Assembly: GCF_932294415.1 (NCBI RefSeq)
Contig: NC_065544.1
Coordinates: 18,575,351-18,639,350, forward strand
DNA from: Quercus robur
Taxonomy: Eukaryota; Streptophyta; Magnoliopsida; Fagales; Fagaceae
Reading direction: 5' to 3'
DNA length: 64,000 nt
In this document: positions 32,925 through 46,700 of the stretch, piece after piece
How positions within the stretch are numbered: the stretch's first letter is position 1
Layout of the letters: each line of letters opens with the position of its first letter
The notes under the pieces: generated by a model
Seen by the model: the letters and a program-made list of their open reading frames with translations, nothing else
What the model was told of the DNA's origin: nothing
The model's database searches: none
Made by a program: the position numbers and the translations under genes

Positions 32925-35900
32925 TTATAACAGTTGTCAAGTTTTGTTCAATTCTAAAATATACTGTTTTAATCCTAAAATTTAGCCATATACTACACGT
33001 CCATAACAAAAACTCAAAAACTCTGAGATTTAAAATTTAGTAACTACCATTTTTTTTCTTTTACAATAAAAGCTCAAATTTTGGTTGTTTTTATTTTTTA
33101 TTTTTTTGGTTAAAGGAAAGGTTCCAGGATGCTTAAAAAGAGCTTAAATCCTAAAATTTAGATCAATGCTGCATCCACGTTTTTTTTTTTCTTTTAGGTG
33201 GTGTTGTTCCCTTTTTCTTTTTTTTCTTTTCTTTTTTTATTAGAGGAAAGGCTCACAGTTATCAATTTTTGTTTAATTCAAAATTTTAGTTTTTTAATCC
33301 TAAAAGTTAGCCACTTGCTACACATCCATAACAAAATTTAAAAAGAGCTTAAATTTAAAATTTATCAACTACCTTTAAATTGAGAAAATGTACATAACAT
33401 TTTTGATGGAGTAGTAAATTAATAATGATAAAAAAAATATATAAATTGAATTTCACATAGAATTATACAAATGATAAATATAGTTTATGTTACAAAAGAA
33501 ATTTTTTTACAACAATTTCTTAGATAACAACCACTTCGTGTGAGGTTTGAATCTCACCCGAACTTATCTAATATTCCATTCCAACGCTTCCTCAATGCAA
33601 TCCAATAAATTTGTGCATACATCAACCCGACTTATCAAAGAATTTTGGAACTTTTTCATAAGACCCAATATTTTATTTTAATCCTTATATACATTAGCAT
33701 ATGTTACATCTTCTTTCTCAAAATAAAAATGATATTAAATATAGGAAATGGACAAAGCAGAAGTTTGCAAATATCTATATTCTAACCTGGAATCTGATTA
33801 CAGAAGCCAAAGAGTTCTTAGTGTGTGCAATCTATCTATCAAAAACAGACTCTCAGAGAAGTAACGGCTCCAAGGGGTAAGGTACAAAGACACAAACAGA
33901 GGGCTGCAAATTAGTCTATTTAGTAAGAATTTTGTTTTTTGTTTACAAAGACGTAAATCATTGAATTTTTATATAACTTTGTTTTTAGAATCTAATTTAT
34001 AATAACTATGTGAGCAGGTTTACTATACACTCCTCTGCGCTTTGGTTGACCTTAAATCATTCCAAATGTATTCCACTTTCTTTGTTGCACTTCAGGCTCT
34101 TCTTCCCTAATTTAGATTGATACCACTCCCGACAGCATGAGTATCTTGAATAGGGAATACATTAAAAGGATTGGTGCATGGAACATCAAACACATCACCC
34201 TTATCTTTCAAACCCAACTTATTACTTAAATCTTAAATAAACTTGAACTAATATCTAGCCTCAATTCTTAAATCTTAAATAAACTTGCAGATGCAGTTAA
34301 CATATTTGTTTTTTTAGAGTTCTTCCATTTTTTTTCCCAAAGTACAATACTTGCAATTCAACATATTTGTTTTTTAGAGCTTCATAAGGACTAAGAAATT
34401 GTAACAAAGAGAGAAGATGTTAACAATAAAAAGTAAATCTCAACAAATGCACGCTAATAATCAGATAGAAACAACCCAGTTTTGAAATTTTTTCACATCA
34501 AGATTTTTTATAGAGAAGCAATTCAACTACACAGTTTGTCACAAAGAAAGAGAGGAAGTGCAAATATTTATAAAAACCGGCTAAGAAACACATCAAAATC
34601 ATAAAGTAAATACCTAAAATCAATAATTTAATTTTCTCACCTCTATTACTTAGATTTTGTAACAAATTAGCACTGGGGCAATTCTCCAAAAACTTACCTC
34701 TTTTTCTGTCTTCAAATAAGCAAAGAATTTTAGTTTTGAATTTTGATTGATATACTGCAATCGTCTTTTATAGTAGAAAATGGTAGCTTGGTTGGATAAT
34801 GTTTTGGGAGTTAATTTTTGAAATTAACCCCAAAAAAAAAAAAAAAAACTGTTATAAAAAAGAGTGGTAACTGTCTATTAAATCGTGGATGAGAAACTAA
34901 TTGTAAGTGGATAATTCAGGGGAAAAAAATGGAAGTGGGAATGTGGGATAACCGGATAAGGGGATTGTGGGAGAAAACCAAGACATGGATTTAGATGGCA
35001 ATTAAAAAATAAAGACATGAATTTAGACGGCTATTAAAAAAAAAAGTTGATTAAAGAAAGAAACTTTCTTTTTAAAATTTCTAAGTAATCATGTTTTGGT
35101 AGGAGTGATTAGAGCAGATTTGAATTCCTATTTTGTAGGAAATGTTTTAGGTAAGACTTAAGAGTAAATGGTCCTATTTTGTTGATAGTGTTTTACGTGA
35201 AAGTTAAAGAAGCATTTTTACCAAGTTTTGCCCCTACTTAAACATAGGTTGTAGGGGTATTTTGGAACAAAAAAAAAATCCGATCCAAACAGGTGCAACC
35301 CCTTAAATAGTAGTATAGATACAAGCGGTATTTAAGAAACCAAAATTTATCAGTTTTGTAATACTTGTGTATTGTACTTCTAATCTCAAAATCACGCGGA
35401 AAATTCCGTACATTTGACAATAGTTCAGTAGATTTAAGTTTTTTTAATTATTATGGACATACCCATAAAATACGCGTATTTATTAATAGAGCTCAAAATA
35501 AGTATTTATAATTAATTAAGTTTCAAAATTCCATTGGTTTAAACCTAAAGACAAATAATTATTCTTAAAAGTTAGTCTCAAAAATCAATTTCATAATTAT
35601 GGAAACCTCAAAGGATTTTTTTTTTTTTTTAATTTTAAATCCAATAGATTTGCAAATTGCAATCGATCCAAACCCAAATAGAAATTATTATTATTATTAT
35701 TATTATTTGTCAGAATAAAAGAAGGGACTTTATTGTAGATAAAGTTGAAACTCAAGTTCACTAGTAGTGAGGGAACCGAATATCACCGATCATATGATTC
35801 ATTCACCGTTGGCAAATTCAAATACCACTAAAAGCATTTTGTTGTTTGTATGAAAATATCCATATAGGTTTGGTTCCACGTGAATGAAAAGTTGATGGGT

Positions 35901-36600
35901 CACTATCCATCCAACGGTCAATCTCTCTCCTACACTACACTACAACACATATATATATACCCTATCAACTCAAATTCACCAATATGTAGAAAATGATGAT
36001 AGCATATATGACCGACGACCGACCTTATCAACAGTTTGATTAATTTACCTCTGCTATATTCTGCTATATATGCTATCTTCCAAATTCCCCAATCCCCATA
36101 TTAAACCAAGAATGAAACTTTTTTCCAAATTAGTGGGTCCCAAATATTGCAAAGACAAAATTCACATTGCTCCAAAGTCCAAATACCCACATATTCTTTT
36201 GCATTATTCTGTGTTTCTTACCTTGGTTTTCTAAAGGTTTTATATTTTAACCAAAAATCAAAACTTACTCCTTCACATTCACATATCCGGTCCAGAACTG
36301 AACCCGATTCTCCAGATGGCGGGAGTTTTTATTAACTGTTATCAACCAGCCCGGTCCAACTGTTTACCTGAAACAGTCAGAAAGCACTAACGGTTAAATA
36401 CACAACAAGAAAGGAAAGAAAAATTACCACCCAAATTCCATTTTGCCTTATACTCCGTATTTTTGTCCTGATTCAGATTGGTTGTGTTTTTCTTCACCTT
36501 ATTCTCTTCTCCTAATAGTAACAGCTAGCTGTCTTCTTGTTTTCTTTTACTCTCTTTTGGGTTTTGAAAAGAATGTCATTGAACCTTTTCAAGCTCTCTA
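32925..36600. other. Intergenic region upstream of the LIN-like gene
   Basis: It is AT-rich, with a partial internal duplication (the TTAAATCCTAAAATTTAG-type text near 32960-33170 and 33290-33360), an ATT microsatellite (about 35689-35706) and homopolymers. No coding region was seen. The promoter of the LIN-like gene must lie in its right end but no clear TATA box was chosen. Confidence 0.45.
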
Positions 36601-36654
36601 CTTTGCTCCATTACCAAAACCAATACCAAATCCAACCCTGTGCCACCAACAAAC

Positions 36655-39600
36655 ATGGCCTCCTTACAAGAACTGCTTGCCAAGGAAGGATTTGATCGCA
36701 GGAATTTTGGGAAGGCTCCAAAGCCTGTGAAGCCTATCAGAGACAGAGGACAAGTAGATGACTCAATAGCTCTGCCTATATACATCTGCCATGACCACCG
36801 AAAAGCTACCCATCTCTCTGCTGCCAAAAAAGGGTCTTCCATATTTTCGTCATCTAAAAGGGTGGGCTCGGTATCAGAGAGATCGAATACTAATAAATCA
36901 GTGGCGACAGTGACTGAGAAATCAAGAGCAGATGAGCCTCCAATTGATGAAGTTGCTATTAAAGCAGTGATTTCCATCCTCAGCGGATACATTGGCCGGT
37001 ACGTGAAAGACGTGAATTTCCAGGAAACAATTCGAGACAAGTGCAACTCTTGCTTGGTGAGAAGAAAAAAGGAACCAGATAATGGGATTTTCGCAAACAT
37101 GGAACTTGTTATTGACAACATTGACAAGTTGGTAGTTGAACAAGGGACTAGGAAGGAGCTAAGCATGAAGACACTGAGGAACTCCATTCGGCTTCTAAGT
37201 GTTGTTGACTCCTTAAATTCTAAAAAGACTAAGAATGGTTCAACATGTGGAATTCCCAATTCTCATATCTCTGCAGTTGCTCAGCTTTTATTAGCAATTC
37301 TCTACAAGCTTGAGAAAAATGATAGGATTTGTGCTAGGCACCTACTTCAAGTTTTTTGTGATTCTCCATTTCTAGCTCGAAATGACTTGCTTGCTGATCT
37401 TTGGGAGCATTTCTTTCTTCCCCACCTTCTCCATCTTAAGATCTGGTACACTAAGGAGCTTGAAACTATTTCAAACTCCAACTATATTGATAAGGAGAGG
37501 AAAGTGAAGGCCCAGAGCAAGGTGTACAATGACCAAATGGATAAGGGGACTATTGAGTTTGCTCTGTACTATAAAGGGTGGCTTAAAGTTGGGGTTAAAG
37601 CCCCTCCTGTTCCTACTGTGCATTTGCCATCAAAACCCAGTTATGGATCATCAAGTAGGAGATCCTCAGATTCTTACACTTTGCAGTCTCCCATGAACAA
37701 CTTGTAAGTCTATAAACAATATAATTTGTTGAAAATTTAATCCCCAATTTTTTTTTTTTTTTTTTGACATTTGGTTTATGTGCTAATTGTGAATTTTGCT
37801 TTATGGTTGCCTAAATCATAAAAGATACCGAGCTGTATTTGGGACCTCACTTGAGCGAAAATCTATGGACCACAGTAATCAAAATGGAGCTTCAATCAAT
37901 ATGTGGCATTTAGAGGAAAAGGATAAACTATGTACAGATGAAGATAGCTATAACTGCAGTTTTGTTTATGTGGGTATTTCTCTTTACATTATATTAAAGT
38001 CTGTTTTTTTTTTTTTTTTGGCTTTTGCTTTTTCTGTTATATGAAAAAGTGACTGTTGCATTGCAGATGATCGTCTTTTTTCTGACTTGTACAGAAAGGA
38101 TATGGGACTCATCGAAGGTCATCAAGCCAAAACAATAGAGATTCGAGAGCTGAATCATGGCCTGAAACACAAAAATCAGACTATTTCCAGATCTTTACCT
38201 GCCGAAGTCAGCCAAAAGAGTGCTTAGTGAAAGGCGACCTTGCAGCCAAGAATCGTTTAGTCAGAAAGGAAGAGAATGCCAATTCAAGTGAGTTAATCAG
38301 AGCTATTAATACTGTTTGCTTCTCAGATATTCTTAGCGAATGTGAATTTGCAATTCGAATAATCTCCAAAGCGTGGTTGGACTCACATGGTGATCCCGCC
38401 ATTGAAGTTGCATTATCAGAAGCATCCATTATTGAGGGGATGCTAGAGGTTTTGTCTGCTTCTGATGATGATGAAATTTTAGAGTTAATAATATCAATTT
38501 TAGCAGAATTTGTAGGGACGAATGATGTGATTAGGCAGATTATACTGAATTTGGATCCACAGCTAGAAATCTTCATGAGACTTCTGAGAAGCACTTCTCT
38601 GTTTCTAAAAGCCGCTGTTCTGCTTTATTTAGCAAAGCCAAAGGCAAAACAGATGATATCAGTTCACTGGGTGCCATTATTCCTTCGAGTGTTAGAGTTT
38701 GGAGATCAGTTGCAGACCCTCTTCACAGTACAGTGCAGTCCTCAAGCGGCAGCAATTTACTTTATAGACCAACTTCTGACAGGTTTTGATGAAGATAGGA
38801 ACTTAGAGAATGCCAGACAAGTGGTTTCTCTTGGGGGATTGAATCTGCTGGCACAACAAATTGAGAGAGGGGATACTCATGAAAGGACCAATGCTGCTTT
38901 GATCATGTCCTGTTGCATTCGAGCTGATGGCAGCTGTAGAAATTTCTTGGCTGAAAATTTGAACAAGGCTTCTCTTCTTGAACTTATTGTCCTTGAGAAT
39001 TGCAAGAATTCTAATAGCTATGCTTTTTCTTTACTAACCGAGTTACTCTGCCTTAATAGGTATGAACTTTTACCTATTACATTCTCTTCTATAAGCTCAA
39101 TCCATATTATATTAATTCAAGAAATTCTTACCAGAAGAACACAGATAATAGAATTCTTATGTGGACTAAAAGAAGGATGGAGTGGCTTGAACACCATGCA
39201 CATTTTATTAGCCCGTCTCCACAGAGCACCAGAAGAAGAATACCCACTGGTTGCAGCAATCTTATTGCAGCTTGATCTTCTGGTAATTCCATATAATTTC
39301 TTTCTTGTTTTTTTATTTTTATTCAGTCGGATAATTTTTTAATGGTTTCTGAGAAATCTTTAAAAAAAAAAAAGGAGTTATCATATTTCTGACTCCTTAG
39401 TTCCTCAAATTTCTCAGTGAGCAAACAGACCAATTGTATAATATCTGGTTGTGCATTCTTGAGCAATCACCATAACAAATTGCACAAACATTGCAGGGTA
39501 ATACTATGAAGTGCAGTGTATACAGAGAAGAAGCAGTTGAGGCAATCATAACAGCTTTAAGTTGTCAAATATGTCACGAAAAGGTTCAAGAACAATCAGC

Positions 39601-40873
39601 AAGAGCTCTTCTGATGTTGGCAGGCCGGTTTTCTTATACTGGAGAGGCATCAGCGGAAAAATGGCTTTTACAACAAGCAGGTTTCCATGAGAGTTCAGGG
39701 GACTCATTTCATAGCAAGGAAATTGTCATAGATGGTTTCATGCACTCAGTAAGCTTACAATTACATTACATGAGCAATATAGTATTAATCAGGAAGAAAC
39801 TAGATAAATGACAGAAATTTCTTTTTGCTGTAAGAATGGGGCTTGACTACTCCCCCTGCTAATTATAAATCTGATCTTAACCACTCTTTTCTAATGAATT
39901 ATTCGTTACGTGGTCTTTATTACATTACTAGGATGAAGAGGAAGAAGCAACGGAAAACTGGCAAAGGAAAGCAGCTAGTATGTTGTTCAACAGTGGGAAC
40001 AAGAGATTGTTAGTCGCCCTTTCAGATTGCATAGCCAATGGCATCCCAAGGTTAGCACGAGCAAGTATGATTACTGTTACTTGGATGACCAGCCTTCTCC
40101 ATTCAGTTGGAGACGAAAATTTGCGGTCTATGGCATGCTCAATTCTCACGCCACAGTTGCTAGAATCCTTGAATTATGAAAAAGATCTCGAGGAAAGAGT
40201 GCTGGCTTCATACTCACTACTGAGTCTCATGAAGAGCTCAGGTATGAAATATTTCACATCTTTGAAAGTACTTTTAAGAAGAATGACATAATGGTATCTG
40301 TACTTCTTAAAAACGTCTTTCTTCTATGACTAGAGAATTACCAAATGTGTTACTTCTGTATCAGAAACCTTAAGTCACGATCCTTTCTCCTCACTGTAGG
40401 GGCAGCTAATTTGGCCAACATGTTTGACTAGCCAAGCAGACAAACGATTCTTTCATTTCTCCCACATTTTGTTTTATATAAAATTTTTATCTGATGCCCC
40501 ACCCAACAGAGACCCAAGTCCTAGTATCCCTTCTAAATGGTGATTCAACATAGATTCTACAAATGCTAACCAAGCCAATTTTAGAGCAGCTTTACTGTTG
40601 GATCATAAATATGACTAGATGCCATTACTCTTCCAAGTTTCTTTACAAACGGGCATTAAAATCAATATTTTGATATCTGAGGTTCTGATTAGCTGAGTAC
40701 CTTCAGTTGGTTGCCTCTCTTATTACTAATTTTTTCACTTTTTCTAAACAGAATGTGTTTCTATGCTCCCATCATACGACAAAGAGTTGCTCGGCCATCT
40801 CCATAATCTTTCCCTGGTGACATGGACAGCTAGTGAGCTTTTGTCAATCATCCCACGTAGCTCGAGACATTAG
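36655..40873 (+). CDS. LIN-like (CERBERUS/LIN family) armadillo-type protein, seven exons
   Basis: Exons: 36655-37703, 37825-37969, 38095-39059, 39135-39282, 39497-39748, 39932-40241 and 40752-40873; all introns are GT-AG and all phases agree, giving 996 aa. The ATG at 36655 gives the family start [13 protein letters not shown]; the open frame extends 15 nt further upstream only to a GTG. Residues 1-350 match the N-terminal region of LIN/CERBERUS ([47 protein letters not shown]). Residues 400-990 are helical armadillo-like repeats. Legume LIN/CERBERUS is a U-box E3 ligase with WD40 repeats, needed for rhizobial infection threads. I see neither a U-box nor WD40 repeats here or in the next 2.9 kb, so ligase activity should not be assumed. 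An alternative exon 3 acceptor at 38066 would lead to a stop at 38225. It converges with SEC22. Confidence 0.82.
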
Positions 40874-42510
40874 TATTGGCCGATTACAGAAATGCAAGCA
40901 AATCATCAAATATTAAACTGCCCTCTTCTGGACATCCACCAATGTCTGAATCTCTTTATCTCTTCGTTAAGAAAAAATGTATGTGGAGAAGATTATGAGG
41001 GTTGTATGGTAGTGTGTGCAGTATATTTCCTCATTAGGATTATCTTTTTTCCTTTTCCTCCATTTTTGTATACTGGAGCCTATCTTAGAAAAAATTACAT
41101 ACTAAAATTATCCAGATAATAGTGAAACTGCACACTCTAGTATCTTTAGATGAAGATGTATTTGAACCATAGGAGCTAGAAGTTGACAACGCACTCATAT
41201 AGGCAATGTTATTGTTGATGCAATCAAGGAAGCAGTACCAGATAGCAAAAACACTTTTGGAAAGATTCCAAGTGATCAAAACTGTAGTTGTACATACTTG
41301 TAAAGAACTTAAACGAGACATGGGTGTGATAATATGGTAGAATTACAATGGTGGAATTGTAATTGGCGAAGTAATTCCCAAAGAAACTTGTATAATTTTT
41401 GTGCTATTGGCCAGGTCCCAGCAGATTGATTAGTAAATATTGCTATAATATATCATGTGTTTCTGCTGAATTATATATGTTTTTTTTAAATAAAATAAAA
41501 TAAAATCTTTGACTACATACTTTTTAAGGTCATTTACAATCAGTTAGTTAGAACTGAAATCTCAGATAGAAAAAAAACAAATATTGATATTTTTAAGTTA
41601 ATTCAAAATTAAAACATTATATTATGTCTTTGAAAAATCAAGGCACGCATAAAACATTTAAAAATTTTCATGTATATGATCATATTGTTAATACTTCTAA
41701 GTTTTTTTTTTTTTCATTTTAATTTTAAGTATTCAAATGATTTTTTTTTTTTTGGGAATATCTTATATTTAGATTAATATTTTAACTTAATATATTAATG
41801 ATTATTTATTAATTATTTATATTTATATTTATTTTTTACTTATTTGAAATATATATATAGTCAACTTAACTAATGAAGAAATTTAGGTGTAACATTGATT
41901 GTACTAACTCTAATACTAGGCTTGAAAAAATAAATGGAAATCAAGCATTGAAAAAAAAAAAGTATATATATATATATATGTATGTATATGTATATCAATC
42001 TTGCCACCCTTGAATCAGAATCGCTGCTCCGCCACAAGTAAAAGGTATAAGCCAGCAAAAATGATGTTACTATCTGTATCAAGCTCTAGTTAATATAGCA
42101 TTCACGGATGAGAATTTTAGAAGAAAGTTTTTAAGTTGTGGTAAATAAAAATAAAATCTTGTGGGTTCTTTGAATGACATTATCTAGAAACGTTGGGTCA
42201 TTTGACATCCCCCTAAAGGGAATCTTAAATTTTTTCATGTGGAATATTCTAGTAATCAAACGAGCATGGGGTATTTGCTTATTTTCAATAGTTAAGGAGA
42301 TATTGCATTCTATAGTTTAGAGGAGAATTGTGAAATACACCATAGATTTAGGGGGGAAGTGCTTTTTTTTCCCCCAAAACACAATTTTAAAAATATATAT
42401 ATTTTCTAAAAAAATGTAAATAAAAATTATGTAATCAAGTATGTTAAAGTGTATCGAGTGATCAACAAGATACCGGTATTATGTATTGTATAGTGTCATA
42501 GTACACTTAA
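40874..42510. other. 3' region of the LIN-like gene and intergenic DNA
   Basis: It contains a TA/TGTA microsatellite (about 41963-41995) and AT-rich sequence. No WD40-coding exon or other gene was found between the two convergent genes. Confidence 0.5.
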
Positions 42511-42524
42511 AAGATATATATCGA

Positions 42525-42635
42525 GTGGGTTCCAATTAACTTAACTGGTAAAATCTCTTATTGTCAAATAAAAAATCTGGGGTTCTATCCCCACTTGCAC
42601 CAAAAACTAATTAATGTCTCAATTTGGTGATAAAT
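42525..42635 (+). mobile_element. tRNA-related SINE, short copy
   Basis: This 111-bp body with a polymerase III-like A box (about 42539-42551, CTTAACTGGTAAA) and B box (about 42579-42591, GGGGTTCTATCCC) is flanked by a perfect 12-bp direct repeat GATATATATCGA (42513-42524, 42636-42647). The repeat is AT-rich but the exact flanking position supports a retro-insertion. Confidence 0.65.
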
Positions 42636-43783
42636 GATATATATCGAAATAATAAAAAATATTAATCATATATCAAAAATCATAAGGTGTGTTATAAAAT
42701 ACTAACAACTAACCTAGGCTAAATGACCAAAATAGAATTTTGTGAGTGCCCAAGTGTGGCATGATTTTCTCTCCCAAATTCATTTTCAAGTTTTCTATGA
42801 ACCTATAGATGATCCATATATAAAGAGCTTAATGGATTTTTGGGGACCATCTTCTAGTTGAGGTTCAAAACTACGGATGTCAATAACTCTTACCATTATT
42901 TTTGTAAAAGTTATATGCAAGTGCAGGGTTGAGCTGGACTTCATCATCTTCTAGTGTTTTTTCCTCATAGAATTTCTCTCTGAAAATTAGTCACCATCAA
43001 AAGCTTCATTGGCATAATAATTGATTGGCTACGATGACCTGGCATACTGTTCTATCCAACCATACTATCTCAAATCTTTTTATCACATTTTTCTACCAAT
43101 AACCTTGCTGATACATTTTATGATATCTTTTGAATTTCTGTCATTTTGCTGGTATTTCCAACTAAGTGTATTAGTTGGTGTTTCTCTCAGTGGTCCTTTA
43201 GTAACAGCCGCAGAATCAACTAACAGAAAGAACAACCTATTTTCAACTTTATGTTCATGTAGATAGTCTTCCCATGTTCTCTTGTCCCCACCCACCTTCA
43301 CTGTTGACAATTTCAAAATTGTCTTAAGCAAGGGGGAAATGAAAAATCCGCCACAATTTTAGTACACAATGTGCAAACTAAGAGATCAATGAGAATCCAA
43401 AGACATGGACAATAAATAAATCATTTCTGGTGGGCCATTTAGTACAAGGAGGAAAAGAAACAAAGTAATTGAAATTTCTCCTTTTTAGAATATATCATCG
43501 AAACCGAGTAGATACATGTCTGTATGAACTATGAGCCTAATTTGTTTAGTTATATTATAAAAGTAATAACAATAAGAGGATCGATCTCTTCTAAATTTTA
43601 CCAAGTACATTTTTCCCTTTAATGGACTTATATAATTGAGGCTTGCCCACCTGATAATATCCACTGCTCTTCCTTAGAATGGATATGTACCCCACACCAA
43701 AACTCTGCACAATCCTGAAACATACTCCATCCGGCAAGTGATAATTGACAATGATGCCAGCTGAAATGTACGAGCAAAAAGGA

Positions 43784-46700
43784 TCACCATATCTTGTTTT
43801 TTACCCAAAAGAGGAGAAGAACAACAGCAATGACAATCCCAACTGGCGCCCACTTCCAGATCAACGCCTAAAATTAGACCAATAGAATGGGATAAGAAAA
43901 CACAACTAGAAGCCAAATCCCTCATCCTAATTTGTTTTCAAGAATTCAAAAGACATCAAAAGAGAAAATTCCGGAAGTTAAGGGAAATCTCCAAATGTTA
44001 CAATCCAAAATTAAGGAGATCTACAAAATATTTAATAATAATAAAAGCAACAAACACCAGATTTAGCCTAAAACAACCACTCAGTTAAAAAGATTTTACA
44101 AAAAAGGACCAAAGTTAATTGGAAAGAAGTTCAACACCATTAAATTTGTGGTTTTTTTTGCTCTATCCAAAAATCCACAAAATGCATAAGGTTGCATTTG
44201 AATATGATAGTTTGAAAATCAAGGACTTTGAACAATTGCTAATATCAATTGCTTTATATAGATCTCACAATAGAAAATTATTTGAGCTTTGGAGATTTTG
44301 TTCCAACAAAACATTCATGATGTTATGAATTTTAAATAATAATTTACATCTAATCATTTCAAATCCACCCATAAATTTCATCAATACCAAAAAAATAAAT
44401 TCCCTCTCATACTTTTGAATGTCATTTAAACTAAAAATTCAAATTTCAATTCAAATCCCTCGTTTTAAATACATCTATTTAAATGAAGCATTTAGGAACT
44501 GCACTCCAAATTTTTCCAATTACAGGATTCCCAAACTTCCCTTTCTAACATTGATGCAGATGGTAAAGAGTATAAGTAAGAACAACATTTAACACCAAAA
44601 TATTCAAGAATTGTTGCCTAGTTTCAAACTTCCAATGTTGAGCCTTCTTGACACCTTTCATAGGCTACTCTATTTTTTTATATACAAGTAAAAATATCCT
44701 ATTGAAATAAAGTGGCATAAAACCCAAGTATACAAGATGTATACAATAGGCACACCCAAAATCAAGCAAAATTACAATGAAAAATCAAATCTAATTAGTG
44801 TAATTATGAAATAGTAAATAATCCTAATGATGTCATCCATTCAAAAAAGGCTCTAAAGAACATCAGTTTGAAATCTAAGATGGTCCTGTGGCTCCCATTA
44901 AAATTTCTACTATTCCTTTTTCGGCATACATTGATACACACCTCATTAAGTAGTGAGGAATCGCCTTCCAAAATTTTCTATTCCAATGTCTACCAAATCG
45001 AAATTGCCTACAAACTAATAAATCCAAAACACCTTTAAGCATCGCCTATTGAACCCCAAAAGACTGAAAACCATAGTCCACAATTCTTTAGCAGTAGAGC
45101 AATGGAGGGGTAAATGATCAACTGTCTCCCCATTCCTTTTACACATGTAGCACCAACTTACCACAATGATATTCCTTTTTCTCATATTGTCTGTTGTTAA
45201 GATTCTCCCCAATGCAGCAATCCACAAAAAGAAAACAAATTTTTCTTGGAAATTTAGGCTTCCGGACGCATTTCTAGGGGAAACTCATATTGCCATTAGA
45301 TGCTATAAATCAATAGTATGATTTAACGTCAAATCCTTTTTGTGCATATGGCTTCCAACAAAGCTTATCCTCTCCACTGCCTTGCACTGAAGTACAATAA
45401 ATTAAATCCAAAAAAGAAAATAAGGCCTCCAACTCCTTGTCATGTATCTGTCTCATAAAATTCAAAGCCCATTGCACAGAGTTATTATGAAACAATATAT
45501 GATCTGGTATTGAAGCTTCCCCATCACACCAGATATCGTACTAGCGGAGACCCATGAGTTTTATTTTCTGTTTTGGGTCCTTTCTTTATTTGGTTTAGAA
45601 TTTCTTAACCAACTTTATTCGTTATCAGGAATCCTAGTCTTTCTAGGAAAACACTATTTATGAGTCCTAGTCCTTATTGGATTAGAATTGGGAATAGTCT
45701 ATAAAGAATCTTTATGTACTCAATAAAGGACATATAGATGATTTTAATAAAATTCCAGCAACTTATTTTAAGTGTGTGGTCACATTCTCCTTCCTTAGTG
45801 TGATTGATTAGGAAAACTTAGGTGTTTTTGCCTAGGATTTATCTTACTTTGTTTCTCATTCAATTCACCATTTTAACACTAAACAACTATCAAACTTATT
45901 AGAACTATGGTTAAATGATTAAATTCACCATTTCCTAACATCTTAAACTCTTGGGACAATCGATAATTTAAATTATATCAAAGCAAGAGATCCTGAGTTC
46001 GATCTCTGGCTTACTCTACCACCCATTTAACTAAGCTTTTAGGACATTCGGTAATTTAACAAAATTAATACAAGATTAAATCTTATTATACCTAAACTCT
46101 TAAACATTAAACCCTCATCAAGAACCTTAATTTAATGTTGAACTCGTAAAGGTCCTATATCAAAATTGGTGTCAAAACTCATTAAGGCTTATTTTGTGTG
46201 TCAAACATGTAAGTACCTTACTAAATGGTCAATTAAAAAGAAGAAATCACCAAAATCGCCAATTTTTTATTTAAGTGCTAAAATTACTTCACAAAAAAGT
46301 TCTCCATCCATGAAAACTTTTAGATTTCTTAAATCCCAAGGGATTTTTCCTTCTAAAATTAAACTTCCAGAGTATCTTCTCAGAATTAATAATTCTTAAG
46401 TAAAACGCAATCCCAAAATACACACAATATTTCACAAATGCGTTGCTACTACCCAACATTTCATAGTTTGGATAAAGCGGTGATAGAAGGTCGATTGTTT
46501 GGATTTAGTGTGGGTACCTCCACAAGTGATCACTTACAGGTAACTCATCTTCTCTTTGCAGATGATACGTTGGTTATGTGCGATGCTAATATTGACCAAA
46601 TGTTTTTGCGCCTAATTTTGTCATGGTTTGAGATTGTACCGAGATTGAAAATTAATTTGGATAAGTCTGAACTAGTTCCTATGGGAGCAGTGTTGTTAAA

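Noticed and set aside
32797..33040. Open frames on both strands at 32797-33040
   Set aside because: They overlap the self-complementary MITE and have no coding character.
36576..37259. 227-codon open frame on the minus strand
   Set aside because: It is the antisense shadow of exon 1 of the LIN-like gene; the plus strand has family similarity and splice sites.
38067..38227. Alternative exon 3 start of the LIN-like gene at 38067, suggesting a pseudogene with a stop at 38225
   Set aside because: The acceptor TTGTACAG at 38087-38094 keeps the phase and joins directly to a frame open through exon 3, so no stop needs to be assumed.
45940..46010. tRNA-like B-box sequence (GAGTTCGATCTC)
   Set aside because: No convincing A box, acceptor stem or flanking duplication.
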